From positions 1 through 53,620 of the forward strand of contig JASGCO010000008.1 in NCBI GenBank assembly GCA_030054095.1: a DNA stretch of 53,620 nucleotides, written 5' to 3'. Source of the DNA: Sediminibacterium sp. (GTDB lineage: Bacteria; Bacteroidota; Bacteroidia; B-17B0; Aurantibacillaceae). Below the pieces are notes generated by a model. The model ran no database searches. It was not told the origin of the DNA and saw only the letters and a list, made by a program, of their open reading frames with translations. Shown piece after piece: positions 40,371-50,500 of this stretch. Each line of letters starts with the position of its first letter. The first letter of the stretch is position 1. A program made the translations under genes and the position numbers.

Positions 40371-43300
40371 ATGAAGAAAAGATTACTTAGTTTTTGTATA
40401 ACATTGGTTTTATGGGCTGGAGTTAATGCCCAGGTTAATGTTACCGGAGGGGCAGCCGCAAGTTACTCTACTGTTAACGATGCCTTTCAGGCAATTAATA
40501 ACGGCGTGCACACTGGTGCTATTACAATTAATATCGCCGGGAATACAACCGAACCATCCACTCCTATACCACTTTTAGCCAGTGGCCAGGGTTCGGCATC
40601 TTATACGTCGGTTATATTAAGACCTACTGTTACTGCTACAATCAGCGGTAATATGGTTACAGGGCGCGGTATTCTGGAATTTGACGGAGCGGATAATGTG
40701 ACGATAAACGGAGATATTGCCGGAGGTGCTGTTGGCAGAGATTTGAGTATTGTGCACACAGGAGCCACTACTCTGGCCAATACGGCCTGTGTGCGTTTGA
40801 TCGGACGTACTACGTTAGGTTTAGGAGTTACCGGATTTAGCTTACTTAATTGTAAAATATGGGGAAATTCAGATGGGGCCAATACGGCGGCTCCTTTAAC
40901 ATCCTCTTTTGGTTTTTATGCGGGTGCCAATGCGGTTAACCTTTCAACAACCGGAACAGGAGATAACTATGACAACGTCACCATTTCAAATAACGAGTTT
41001 AAACGGTCGTATCAGGCTATTTACTGTGGTAATACTACCGCTAACCTGGGAGACAATACACTAGTTAGTTCAAATGTAATAGGTTCTTCTACGCCAGCAG
41101 AGTACGTTCATTTCAGGGGAGTTAATCTTTCGTCGGTAAACAATGCAACGGTTACCGGAAATGACATTTCTAATCTTCGTATTTCCTCTTCTGCCAGCAA
41201 TGCTGGTATAGAAATTAACGGCACATCCAGCGCGAATGCTTTAATTTCGGCAAACAAAGTGTATAGCATCTATTCTACATCAGTAAATGGCTGGGGTGCT
41301 TGGGGTATTAACTGTACAGGAGGAACTAATCATACTATTGTAAACAATGTGATTTATGATATTATGGGAAATAACTATCTGGTTTCGACAACATTTAACG
41401 CGTTTGGTATCCGTTTAACGTCAGGTACCAATTATAAGGTGTATTATAATAGTGTCAACCTTTTTGGCGATATGCCAACGGTAACTTCGTTTACCGGAGG
41501 CATTTCTGCTTGTTTCCTTGTAACAGCAACAGGTGTAACGGGAGATGTAAGAAACAATATTTTTTGTAACCAGATGACATCTTCTGCGGCTAACGTAACA
41601 ACAAAGCGTTTTATGTCGGTATGGATGCCAGCTGGATATAATTTTGCCAATATGATTTTTAATAATAATGCTTATATGGTATCACCGGCTAATACAACCG
41701 ATTATTTTGTCGGTAAGTTGGGAACGACTATAGGTACAACCGAATATCAGACACTGGGTGCCTGGCAGGTGGCATCACAGGTAGGTAACGCTACTAACGA
41801 CGTTAATTCTGTTCCTATTGTAAACGCTTTAGCGCCTTTTATTTCAAATACCAATCTGCAATTTGCAAATAATGCCGTTACGCCAATAGAAAGTGGAGCT
41901 GTAACGCTTACCGTTCTGGGTACGCCAAATAAAGACCATAATAATGTTAATCGTCCGGCTGGTGGTGTTAACCCTAACACAAATCCGGATATGGGCGCGT
42001 ATGAGTTTGATGGTCTTGCCGGGGTATCTAATGATGTTGGTATAGTTTCTGTTACTTCTCCCGCGGCATTACAATGTTTAGGCGCTTCCGTGCCTGTTGT
42101 AGTGACTATTCGCAATTTTGGTATTAATACTTTAGCGGCAGGAGTTAACATTCCTGTAACTGTTGTGTTAGGCGGTTCAGCAACTCAAACAATTAACTCT
42201 ACCTACACGGTGCCGGGAGGTGGTTTTGCGCCTTCGTCCAATGTACAGTACACACTTGTACCCACATTAAATATGTCGGCTTTTGGTTCATATAGCATTA
42301 CTGCAACAGCAGCTATGACAACGCCTTTGGATAATAATGCGGTTAATGATGCCGCAACGGCAACGCGCACCAATGTACCGCAAACAGCTATTCCTATTGT
42401 ACAGGGATTTACCGGTTTCACCGGAGCTAATCTTAATGTGATTACCCCAAATGGTTGGTATGAAGCTGCCGGGGCCACATTCCCTGTAGGTACTACATCA
42501 AGTTGGTTATCTCAAACCGGATTAGGCGTTGCCGGAAATGTAACAGCCCGCGTTAATCTTTTGGCTGTTAGTCGCCGCGAATGGATTGTAGGGCCTAAGA
42601 TATTGGCAACAGCTAGCACGCAGGTTACATTTGATGCGGCAATAACAGGAGTGAGTGTGTTAACACCAGGTACCAATATGGGAAGTGACGATCAGTTACA
42701 GGTAATGATATCTACAGATTGCGGCGCTACCTATGTTCCTATTTATACAGTTAATGCAACAAACAATCTTACTACTAATTTTACAAATTTTGTTGTTCCT
42801 CTGAGTGCTTATGCCAATCAGGAAGTGATAGTAGCGTTCTTTGCTACCGATGGTTTGGTAGATGATATAGAAAGTTACGATTTACATCTGGATAATATCA
42901 ATATAAATAATGTGGTAGCTAATGATGTAGGGGTTAATGCTTTTATTTCGCCAGCAATTAATGGCTGTTATTCAGCTAATCACCCTGTAACCGTTTCCTT
43001 CCGTAACTTTGGTACAGCGTCACAATCGAATATAAATGTATCTGTTGTTGTATCAGGACCAGTTACCACTACTTTAAATACAACTATTCCCGGACCGGTT
43101 GCTCCTTCGGCTACATTAGCTGTAACAGTTGGATCCCTTAATCTTACGGCTGGAGGAACATACACACTGAAAGGCTATTCTTCTTTAGGGGGTGATGGGA
43201 ATAACTTAAATGATACTACTTTGATTACGCGTGTTATTAATCCTCTATTAACATTGCCTGTGGCTAACCCGTTTACTGGATTTACCGGGGCCAACCTTCC

Positions 43301-45725
43301 GGTGGCTCAACCGAACTGGACGGAAGCACAGGGATTGGTAACGCCATCAGGTACAACATCTAACTGGCTAAGTCAGACAAATCTTAATGGAACAGGAAAC
43401 GTAACAGCCAGAATCAATCTTTTTGGAACAACACGTAATGACTGGATTATTGGTCCGCGTGTTTTAGCTACACCAAGTACTCAAATCGCTTTTGATGTTG
43501 CTATTACTGGCCCAGGGAGCATCCTTACTTCCAACAATATGGGATCAGATGATCAGGTAAGGGTTATGGTTTCAACAGATTGCGGATTGTCTTATACACC
43601 TGTTTATACATTAAGTGCGGCAAATACCGTAAGCACAGCGAATACATTTAGTAATTATATTGTTCCATTAAACGCTTACGCCGGACAGGAAATTATTGTA
43701 GCGTTTTTTGCTACCGATGGGCCTGTTGATGACATTGAAACATATGATTTTCATTTGGATAATATCAATCTCTTTAATGCCTTAGCATCAGATGGAGGTG
43801 TAAGTACAATTAATGCGCCTACAGCTACACCAACTGTGTGTTATACAAATGCGGAACCGGTAGTAGTTACCATTCGTAACTATGGTTCTGCTCCTATCAG
43901 TAATGTTCCGGTAAATGTATATGTTGGTGGTGCGGTTACCCAAACCATTGCTAATACATATGCACCTTCTATTCCAGTAGGAGCAACGGCTGTATTTACA
44001 GTAGGAACTTTGGATATGACTTATTCTGGTGTTTATTCATTTACTGCAACTACAGCGCTTGCAGGTGATGTGAATACTTTTAATAACATATCGGTTTTAA
44101 CTACAACTACTACGCCAGTATTTAGTGTTTTAGGTAACCTAAGTGTTTGTTCAGGTAATAGTACAACATTAACTGCAAACAATGCCGGATATACTTACAC
44201 CTGGAGTACGAGTTCAACCGCACAAAGCATTGTAGTTACACCTACGGCTAACACCACTTATACCTGTACGGGAACGGATGGTATTTGTACTTCTATTCGT
44301 GTTGTAACGGTAGCATTAATTACACCTACAATATCAGGGACAGGCGCTTCTGTTTGTAGCCCTACAGCCGTAGCTACATTAAGTGCCAACGCCTTTGCAC
44401 CTGTTAACTGGTATGCTACACCAACATCCACTACTTCTTTAGCCTTAGGAAATACCTATACCGCTTCGGCTGCTACAACTACTACTTATTATGCGGAAGC
44501 TCAATCCATGGCAGTTGGAACATTGACTTGTACAATGGCTGCTGGAAATGGATCCAGCGGCAATATGTTTGATGTAGTTGCTCAATCTAATATAGAAGTG
44601 AATGGATTTGATGTACACATCAGTAGTGTAGCTGTAACAACTGTAGAGGTATGGTACCGTCCTGGTACATTTGTTGGGTTTAATACCAGCAATGCCGGAT
44701 GGACACAAGTGTTGACCACAACTGTTAATGGTTTGGGTACAGGCATTCTTACACCTGTTCCGGCTTCATTTACTGTTCCAGTACCAGCCGGGCAAACTTA
44801 CGCGTTTTATGTAACAGCTAATGGCGGCGGTAGTTTTGCTTATACTAACGGTACAGCTGTAGGTAATCTGCATTCAGGTAACTCTGATGTGAACTTACTG
44901 GAAGGTAATGGAGGAAGTTATTTCTCAGTAACTAATACCCCTCGTATTTTCAATGGGCAAATGCGTTATACGAAAGTAGGCTGTACAAGTCCTCGTATTC
45001 CAGTTACGTTAACTGTTGGTGTTAATCCTACTGTTACCGTTAATAGCAGTTCAACCGCTATATGCGCAGGATCTTCGGCAACACTTACAGCTGGAGGCGC
45101 TACAACATACAGTTGGAGTACAGGGTCAACCAATGCTTCGGTTGTTGTTACACCAACTGCCACAAGTAGTTATACTGTAACCGGTGATAATTCAGGTTGT
45201 ACAGGCTCTTCTGTTACTACAATTACAATTAATCCGAATCCGGCTCTTGTAACCTCTCCTGTAGCGACAATTTGCGCTAACCCTCCTGGCCAATCGGCAA
45301 CATTAACAGTTTCGGGTGGTGTAACTTATACCTGGACTCCTGGAAATCAGAATACATCAACTATTGTAGTAACGCCTACGACCAGTACATTATATTCTGT
45401 TAATGGATCAGGAGCAAATGGCTGTGTTGGTACAGCAACCACCGGCGTACTGGTGGTGATATGTACTGGTGTAACGGAAGCGAGTCAATCTGCTGCAGTA
45501 GTAAATGTTTATCCAAACCCTAACAAAGGTGTCTTTACTCTTGAAATGACTTCGGTAGAAAATGCTGAGATTGAGATAACAGATGTTATGGGAAGAGTAG
45601 TTTATACAGAAAAATTAGCTTCAAACAAACCAGATATTAATATTTCAAGCTTAAGTAATGGTGTTTACTATGCCAGAGTTAAAAACAGTAGTGGAACCAA
45701 TACTATAAAAATAATTAAAGAATAA
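40371..45725 (+). CDS. Giant T9SS-secreted multidomain surface protein
   Basis: 1784 residues. The signal peptide is KKRLLSFCITLVLWAGVNAQ. Residues about 25-540 look like a right-handed beta-helix, with repeated N/G/T turns (VTISNNEFKRSYQAIYCGN) and a Pro-rich end (NTNPDMGAYEFDG). Then come three CARDB-like domains (DVGIVSVTSPAALQCLGA; similar blocks begin near 850 and 1140), separated by two near-copies of a jelly-roll domain (FTGFTGANLNVITPNGWYEA and FTGFTGANLPVAQPNWTEAQ). Ig-like units follow (TYSWSTGSTNASVVVTPTAT). The end is a type A sorting domain (VYPNPNKGVFTLEMTSVENA, ending IKIIKE). Beta-helices of this kind may bind or cut polysaccharides, but no catalytic site is evident. Confidence 0.85.
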   Translation: MKKRLLSFCITLVLWAGVNAQVNVTGGAAASYSTVNDAFQAINNGVHTGAITINIAGNTTEPSTPIPLLASGQGSASYTSVILRPTVTATISGNMVTGRGILEFDGADNVTINGDIAGGAVGRDLSIVHTGATTLANTACVRLIGRTTLGLGVTGFSLLNCKIWGNSDGANTAAPLTSSFGFYAGANAVNLSTTGTGDNYDNVTISNNEFKRSYQAIYCGNTTANLGDNTLVSSNVIGSSTPAEYVHFRGVNLSSVNNATVTGNDISNLRISSSASNAGIEINGTSSANALISANKVYSIYSTSVNGWGAWGINCTGGTNHTIVNNVIYDIMGNNYLVSTTFNAFGIRLTSGTNYKVYYNSVNLFGDMPTVTSFTGGISACFLVTATGVTGDVRNNIFCNQMTSSAANVTTKRFMSVWMPAGYNFANMIFNNNAYMVSPANTTDYFVGKLGTTIGTTEYQTLGAWQVASQVGNATNDVNSVPIVNALAPFISNTNLQFANNAVTPIESGAVTLTVLGTPNKDHNNVNRPAGGVNPNTNPDMGAYEFDGLAGVSNDVGIVSVTSPAALQCLGASVPVVVTIRNFGINTLAAGVNIPVTVVLGGSATQTINSTYTVPGGGFAPSSNVQYTLVPTLNMSAFGSYSITATAAMTTPLDNNAVNDAATATRTNVPQTAIPIVQGFTGFTGANLNVITPNGWYEAAGATFPVGTTSSWLSQTGLGVAGNVTARVNLLAVSRREWIVGPKILATASTQVTFDAAITGVSVLTPGTNMGSDDQLQVMISTDCGATYVPIYTVNATNNLTTNFTNFVVPLSAYANQEVIVAFFATDGLVDDIESYDLHLDNININNVVANDVGVNAFISPAINGCYSANHPVTVSFRNFGTASQSNINVSVVVSGPVTTTLNTTIPGPVAPSATLAVTVGSLNLTAGGTYTLKGYSSLGGDGNNLNDTTLITRVINPLLTLPVANPFTGFTGANLPVAQPNWTEAQGLVTPSGTTSNWLSQTNLNGTGNVTARINLFGTTRNDWIIGPRVLATPSTQIAFDVAITGPGSILTSNNMGSDDQVRVMVSTDCGLSYTPVYTLSAANTVSTANTFSNYIVPLNAYAGQEIIVAFFATDGPVDDIETYDFHLDNINLFNALASDGGVSTINAPTATPTVCYTNAEPVVVTIRNYGSAPISNVPVNVYVGGAVTQTIANTYAPSIPVGATAVFTVGTLDMTYSGVYSFTATTALAGDVNTFNNISVLTTTTTPVFSVLGNLSVCSGNSTTLTANNAGYTYTWSTSSTAQSIVVTPTANTTYTCTGTDGICTSIRVVTVALITPTISGTGASVCSPTAVATLSANAFAPVNWYATPTSTTSLALGNTYTASAATTTTYYAEAQSMAVGTLTCTMAAGNGSSGNMFDVVAQSNIEVNGFDVHISSVAVTTVEVWYRPGTFVGFNTSNAGWTQVLTTTVNGLGTGILTPVPASFTVPVPAGQTYAFYVTANGGGSFAYTNGTAVGNLHSGNSDVNLLEGNGGSYFSVTNTPRIFNGQMRYTKVGCTSPRIPVTLTVGVNPTVTVNSSSTAICAGSSATLTAGGATTYSWSTGSTNASVVVTPTATSSYTVTGDNSGCTGSSVTTITINPNPALVTSPVATICANPPGQSATLTVSGGVTYTWTPGNQNTSTIVVTPTTSTLYSVNGSGANGCVGTATTGVLVVICTGVTEASQSAAVVNVYPNPNKGVFTLEMTSVENAEIEITDVMGRVVYTEKLASNKPDINISSLSNGVYYARVKNSSGTNTIKIIKE

Positions 45726-45746
45726 GGATAATTCTTATAGTTTTTT

Positions 45747-45773
45747 AAAGCCCCGTTTTAACGGGGCTTTTTT
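45747..45773 (+). terminator. Terminator after the giant T9SS protein
   Basis: AAAGCCCCGTT and AACGGGGCTTT pair around TT, followed by TTT. It begins 22 bases after the stop at 45725. Confidence 0.85.
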
Positions 45774-45830
45774 ATTAATATAAAAAGTAATTATAATTAT
45801 CTTTCGGATAAAGTTTTATAGCTTTACGTT

Positions 45831-47438
45831 GTGCTGAAACGAATTACGTTAATAGTTATAGTGTTGGTACTACTTTTGCCTGGTTTTTTTGGTTTTTATA
45901 ATAAGGAATCGGTTGGTAAAAATCTGGAAGGAAGTTATGTCCCTGCTGAAGATCCTGATTTTACATGGAATGAATGGTGGGAGGGGACTTATAGTGAATT
46001 AAAAAACAATTGGGTAAACGAACATTTCGCATTCCGGAATACCTTGGTAAGATTGAACAACCAGATAAAGTTTTCGCTTTTTAAACAATCGCCTAATCCC
46101 GATTTTGTAGTAGGCAAAGAGAATTATTTATATCAATTAGGATACATTAATCAGTACACCGGTAAGGATTACATTGGAGACAAAGCTATTGAGGATTCTG
46201 TAAAGCAATTGAAAACCCTTCAGGACGCGCTGAGTCAGATAAATAAACATCTTCTGGTTGTTTTGGCACCTAGCAAAGCACGAGTCTATCCGGAATACCT
46301 CCCTGTTGATGTTGAAAAGAAACGAGCAGCAGAAACCAGTTACACTTCTTACACTAAATGGTTAAAGCAGTATGGCGTAAATGTTATTGATTTTAATAAA
46401 ATCTTCCTTGATAAAAAGGCGGTGGCGGATTATCCTCTGTTTCCTAAATACGGCGTACATTGGAGCAGACTGGAAGCGATAAGAGCTGCTGACACGATAA
46501 ACCGGTATTTTTCCGCGGTTACCCAACAAGAAATACCGAAACTTGTTATCCGGAAAATCAATGCGTCTGATAGTTTGGTAGCTGTAGATAAGGATGCGCT
46601 TACATTATTAAATTTGTTAAGGCAACCCCGAATCGAAAAAGTGGGGTATCCTGAGGCTGAAATCTTGGACGCGTATAAATCATCATTGCATGTGCTGGTA
46701 ATATCAGATAGTTTCTGGTGGGATATTTACGATTTGCAAATTCCCTGGTACTGTTTTGCTAGTAATGAATTCTGGTACTACAATACGACTGCCTATTCGA
46801 GTGCCTGGCTCGGCAGTAAGTCAGTTAATGAATTGGATGTCAAAAAGAAAATATTGCAAAATGACCTTGTTCTATTGGTATGTGCCGAAAGTAATATTAA
46901 TCGGTTAGGGTTTGGTTTTGTAAAGGGGGCAATAGAGGCTCTTAAAAGACCAACAAAGGTAACAGAAGATGAAATTCAGGAGTATGTTAAGGCCACTCTT
47001 AATACACCTTTATGGTATCAGGAGCAAGTGCGAAAGTCAAAGACCTCGGGTATTCCGGTTGAAAAGATTATTTATGAGGATGCGCAATGGATGGTTCAAA
47101 CGCAGGGCCCTGTTAAAAAGCCACTGGATATAGAGGGAGTTATTGATCACATTAAAAATGATGGCGGCTGGGTGGCGGAAATCAAACGGCAGGCTATCGA
47201 ACGCAAAATAACGGAGGATTCGTCGCTGATGCTTAATGCGCGTTATGTAATGGATGGAATTTCAGACAGAATGAAGCATAAAAGAAGTTTGGAAGACTGG
47301 ATTAATGAAATTAAAAGTAGTAAAAAATGGCTGCAGGAAACTGAACGGAAGGCCAGAGTTAATGGTGTTACTCCCGAGCAGCAACTTACCGATGAAGCTA
47401 GCTACCTGAGAAATCAACCCATCTTCCTTAAGAAATAA
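45831..47438 (+). CDS. AlgX/AlgJ-like protein with C-terminal triple repeat (GTG start)
   Basis: 535 residues. The GTG at 45831 gives MLKRITLIVIVLVLLLPGFF, a membrane anchor or signal. Residues about 35-370 are SGNH-like, of the alginate O-acetyltransferase type: NWVNEHFAFRNTLVRLNNQI and LLVVLAPSKARVYPEYLP are the usual first motifs, and GVHWSRLEAIRAADTI holds the catalytic histidine (about 215-230). A serine near VLVISDSFWWDI is the likely nucleophile of the acetyl transfer. Residues about 380-535 are three copies of a ~50-residue helical repeat (KSSKKWLQETERKARVNGVT). AlgX-like proteins acetylate exopolysaccharide. No other alginate-type gene is beside it. Confidence 0.82.
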   Translation: MLKRITLIVIVLVLLLPGFFGFYNKESVGKNLEGSYVPAEDPDFTWNEWWEGTYSELKNNWVNEHFAFRNTLVRLNNQIKFSLFKQSPNPDFVVGKENYLYQLGYINQYTGKDYIGDKAIEDSVKQLKTLQDALSQINKHLLVVLAPSKARVYPEYLPVDVEKKRAAETSYTSYTKWLKQYGVNVIDFNKIFLDKKAVADYPLFPKYGVHWSRLEAIRAADTINRYFSAVTQQEIPKLVIRKINASDSLVAVDKDALTLLNLLRQPRIEKVGYPEAEILDAYKSSLHVLVISDSFWWDIYDLQIPWYCFASNEFWYYNTTAYSSAWLGSKSVNELDVKKKILQNDLVLLVCAESNINRLGFGFVKGAIEALKRPTKVTEDEIQEYVKATLNTPLWYQEQVRKSKTSGIPVEKIIYEDAQWMVQTQGPVKKPLDIEGVIDHIKNDGGWVAEIKRQAIERKITEDSSLMLNARYVMDGISDRMKHKRSLEDWINEIKSSKKWLQETERKARVNGVTPEQQLTDEASYLRNQPIFLKK

Positions 47439-47542
47439 TTGTAGCTATCTAAAACCCGTGACGATAGGACATGGATTTAATAAACGAATAGTTTTCAGCG
47501 TAAGTCTAAATGCTTATATTAGTCTAAATAAATAGAAAAGAA

Positions 47543-50500
47543 ATGTTTAGCCGTAAATTTATCTTATCGTTGCCATGGCAGATAATGATACTTTGGTGCT
47601 GTTGGCCAAACAAAGTTTATGGAAATACGCCAGATCCGTTTTATCAAGAAAGTTGGTTTTGGTTTTTTCTGATAGTAGCTTTATTAGTTTTAACCTGGTT
47701 GTTGCTTAAATACCTTAAGGTTTTTGATTTTGAACGTTTTCATACCTCTGGTACAGAGAACAACCTGATACTCAAGATCAGGATATTAGTTTTAAGTAGC
47801 TTTTTTCTTATTGCCGGAGTTGACCTGATGCAGTATGCTTTAAGTAACGTGTATAAGGTGGAATGGTGGAGTGATGGGGGCTTGGCACTTTTGGCAATAG
47901 GGTTATTTCTGGGTACGTATAGCAGACGTACTTCTCTCAAGGTATTGTCTTTAGTATTACAGTCAATGTATTACTTATTAGTCGCTGTATCATTCTACCA
48001 AACTTTTAGATCGGGATTTGACCCGGTTTTTTCAGTAGAGGTAGCGATTGTGGTACTTTTTTCAATAGTTGTTTTTCCTAACACGCGTTCAGTTTTCATT
48101 TTTTCCTCCCTTGCCTTTGTTACTTCTGTTTTAATGGTAGTATTGTTTCCTCCAGTAAAAGAAACGTTTGGTTATCTTTTAATTTCTTCTGTTGCTCAGG
48201 CAGATGTGGCTGTCTTGTTATTCTACTATCTTGAAAAGCGGCAACAAACAAAGACCACTTTTTCAGAGAAATTACTTAAAAACACAAAACAGTTTGTTAT
48301 CGTTTCCGACCGGAATGCCAGAATTATCTACATAAATGATTATATGGCTGAAACGCTTGGCGTCAGAGAAGAAGAACTGTTGGGAGAAAACTGGTGGTAT
48401 TTCAGAGGCTGGGATGAAGAAAAACTGAAGGCGGTAAAGGTGGAAATGCAGGAACTGATTGCCAGCGGACGTACAGAAACGTACACCAATACAATTGAAG
48501 ACAAGGTCAGGAATAAGGTATATTACATTGAATGGCAGGATACACCCATAGATAGAGAGCTTGTTATGGGAATAGGGAAGGATGTAACTCAGGAAGTATT
48601 GAATAGACTTGAACTGGACCGGAAATACAACAATACACGTCTGATAAATGAAATAGGAAAAGAGATCACATCTACATTAAGTATAGCCTCTATTATTTCC
48701 CGCTCCTATGAAAATGTAAAGCGTATTTTCGACTCCGAAGTTTTTGCTATCGGAATCTATCAGGAGGCAACGAATAGTCTAGTTTTTGAAGGAGTTATAG
48801 AGCGAGGAGAACAGTTGAAGGTGTATCATCATTATTTAGATGAAACCCAGCGGCTTTCAGTAAATTGTTTTATACATCAAACGGAATTTCTATCCGGAAA
48901 TTGCGATAAGGACTTTGCTCAGGAAGCTTTTGCGCCCGAAAACGGAGAAGCAGCTGTTAGTCTTATATATCTGCCACTAACCATTAATAACAAACGTATC
49001 GGCGTTATTACCGTTCAGAGTTTTTCCAAAGAAGCGTTTAATGCGTATCATTTTCAGCAATTTAAGAGCTTAGCGCTCTATGTTGCCATAGCATTGGATA
49101 ATGCCAGTCTTTATAAGGATATGGAGCGTCAGGTTGCCGAACGAACAAGCGTAATCCGGAAGGCGTATGAAAATACCAAGTTATTGGGTGAAATTGCTAA
49201 AGACATAAGTAAAGCGTTAACGATAAGGGCATTAAACGAGAACGTGTATGCTAATGTTAATGAATTAATGGATGCTTATGCGTTTGGAATCGGTATTTAT
49301 AATCCTGATGAGGCCAAATTGGTCTGGGATGGGTTTATTGAAAACAATCACACAAATCGTATTTTTTCGCAAGAGGTAGAAAGCAATACTAATTTAGCAT
49401 CCATTTGTTTCAATACTCAAAAGGATATTTTTATTAAATCTTTTTCAGAAGAGTATAAAAATTATATAAATGAAATTCCTGAACCTGTGGTTGGGAAAAT
49501 AATGCAGTCGGTAATTTACATTCCGGTTTTCAGTAAGGAAAGGGTTACCGGCGTTTTAACGGTACAGAGTCCTGTAAAAGAAGCTTATACAGACTATCAT
49601 TTCAATCTGCTTAAAAATATTGCGATTTCAGTAAGTACGGCAATTGAGAATGCAGGGCTTTATCAAAATCTGGAAGCCAAGGTAGCACAGAGAACCAGAG
49701 AACTTGAAAGCCAGAAAAATGAGCTGGAAAAACTGTCGTTAGTAGCACGGAATGTTACAAATGGCGTGGTGATTACAGACGCATGGGATTTGATAGAATG
49801 GGCCAATGATAGCTTTTTAAATCTGATGGGATATACCTTGGGTGAAATTGTGGGTAAAAGACCAATTGATAAGTTTTCCGGTTCAGGAACAGAAGAGACA
49901 CTTAAAGAGCAGATTTTAATAAATAATTATCATAATTCTTTCGAGATTTTACAGTACACAAAACATGGTAAAGCAATATGGTTTTTGGTTAATATTACTG
50001 AAGTTAGAAATGAGTCCGGCCAGGTAATAAAGAAGATTCATGTAGTGACTGACATAACCGCCAATAAAAAACTGAACGAACGGTTTAATCATATTCTTAA
50101 CAATGCCGATGATTTAATTTATACCTGTGACAAGGATGGGAAGTTCGATTTTATGAATGCTTCCGCCGAAAGGGTAACAGGGTTTAAACCCGATGAATTT
50201 ATTGGTAAGCATTTTTCGTTTATTGTTCATCCCGAAGAGAGAAAACGGGTTCAGTTGTTCTATTATAAGCAAATGACGGAAAAGACACCTAAGACGTATT
50301 TTGAATTCCGTTTACTTGGAAGGGATGATCAAACCATACATGTATCTCAAATCGTTAATCTTATTATGGATGAAGCCGGAAATCTTAATGGGTTTCAGTC
50401 AATCGTGAGAGATATTTCTTTTATAAAGCGCATTGAGGAGGAAAAGAACAAAGCCCGTGGTGAACAGATACGGTTTTCAAAATTGTTGACGGGTTTATCG

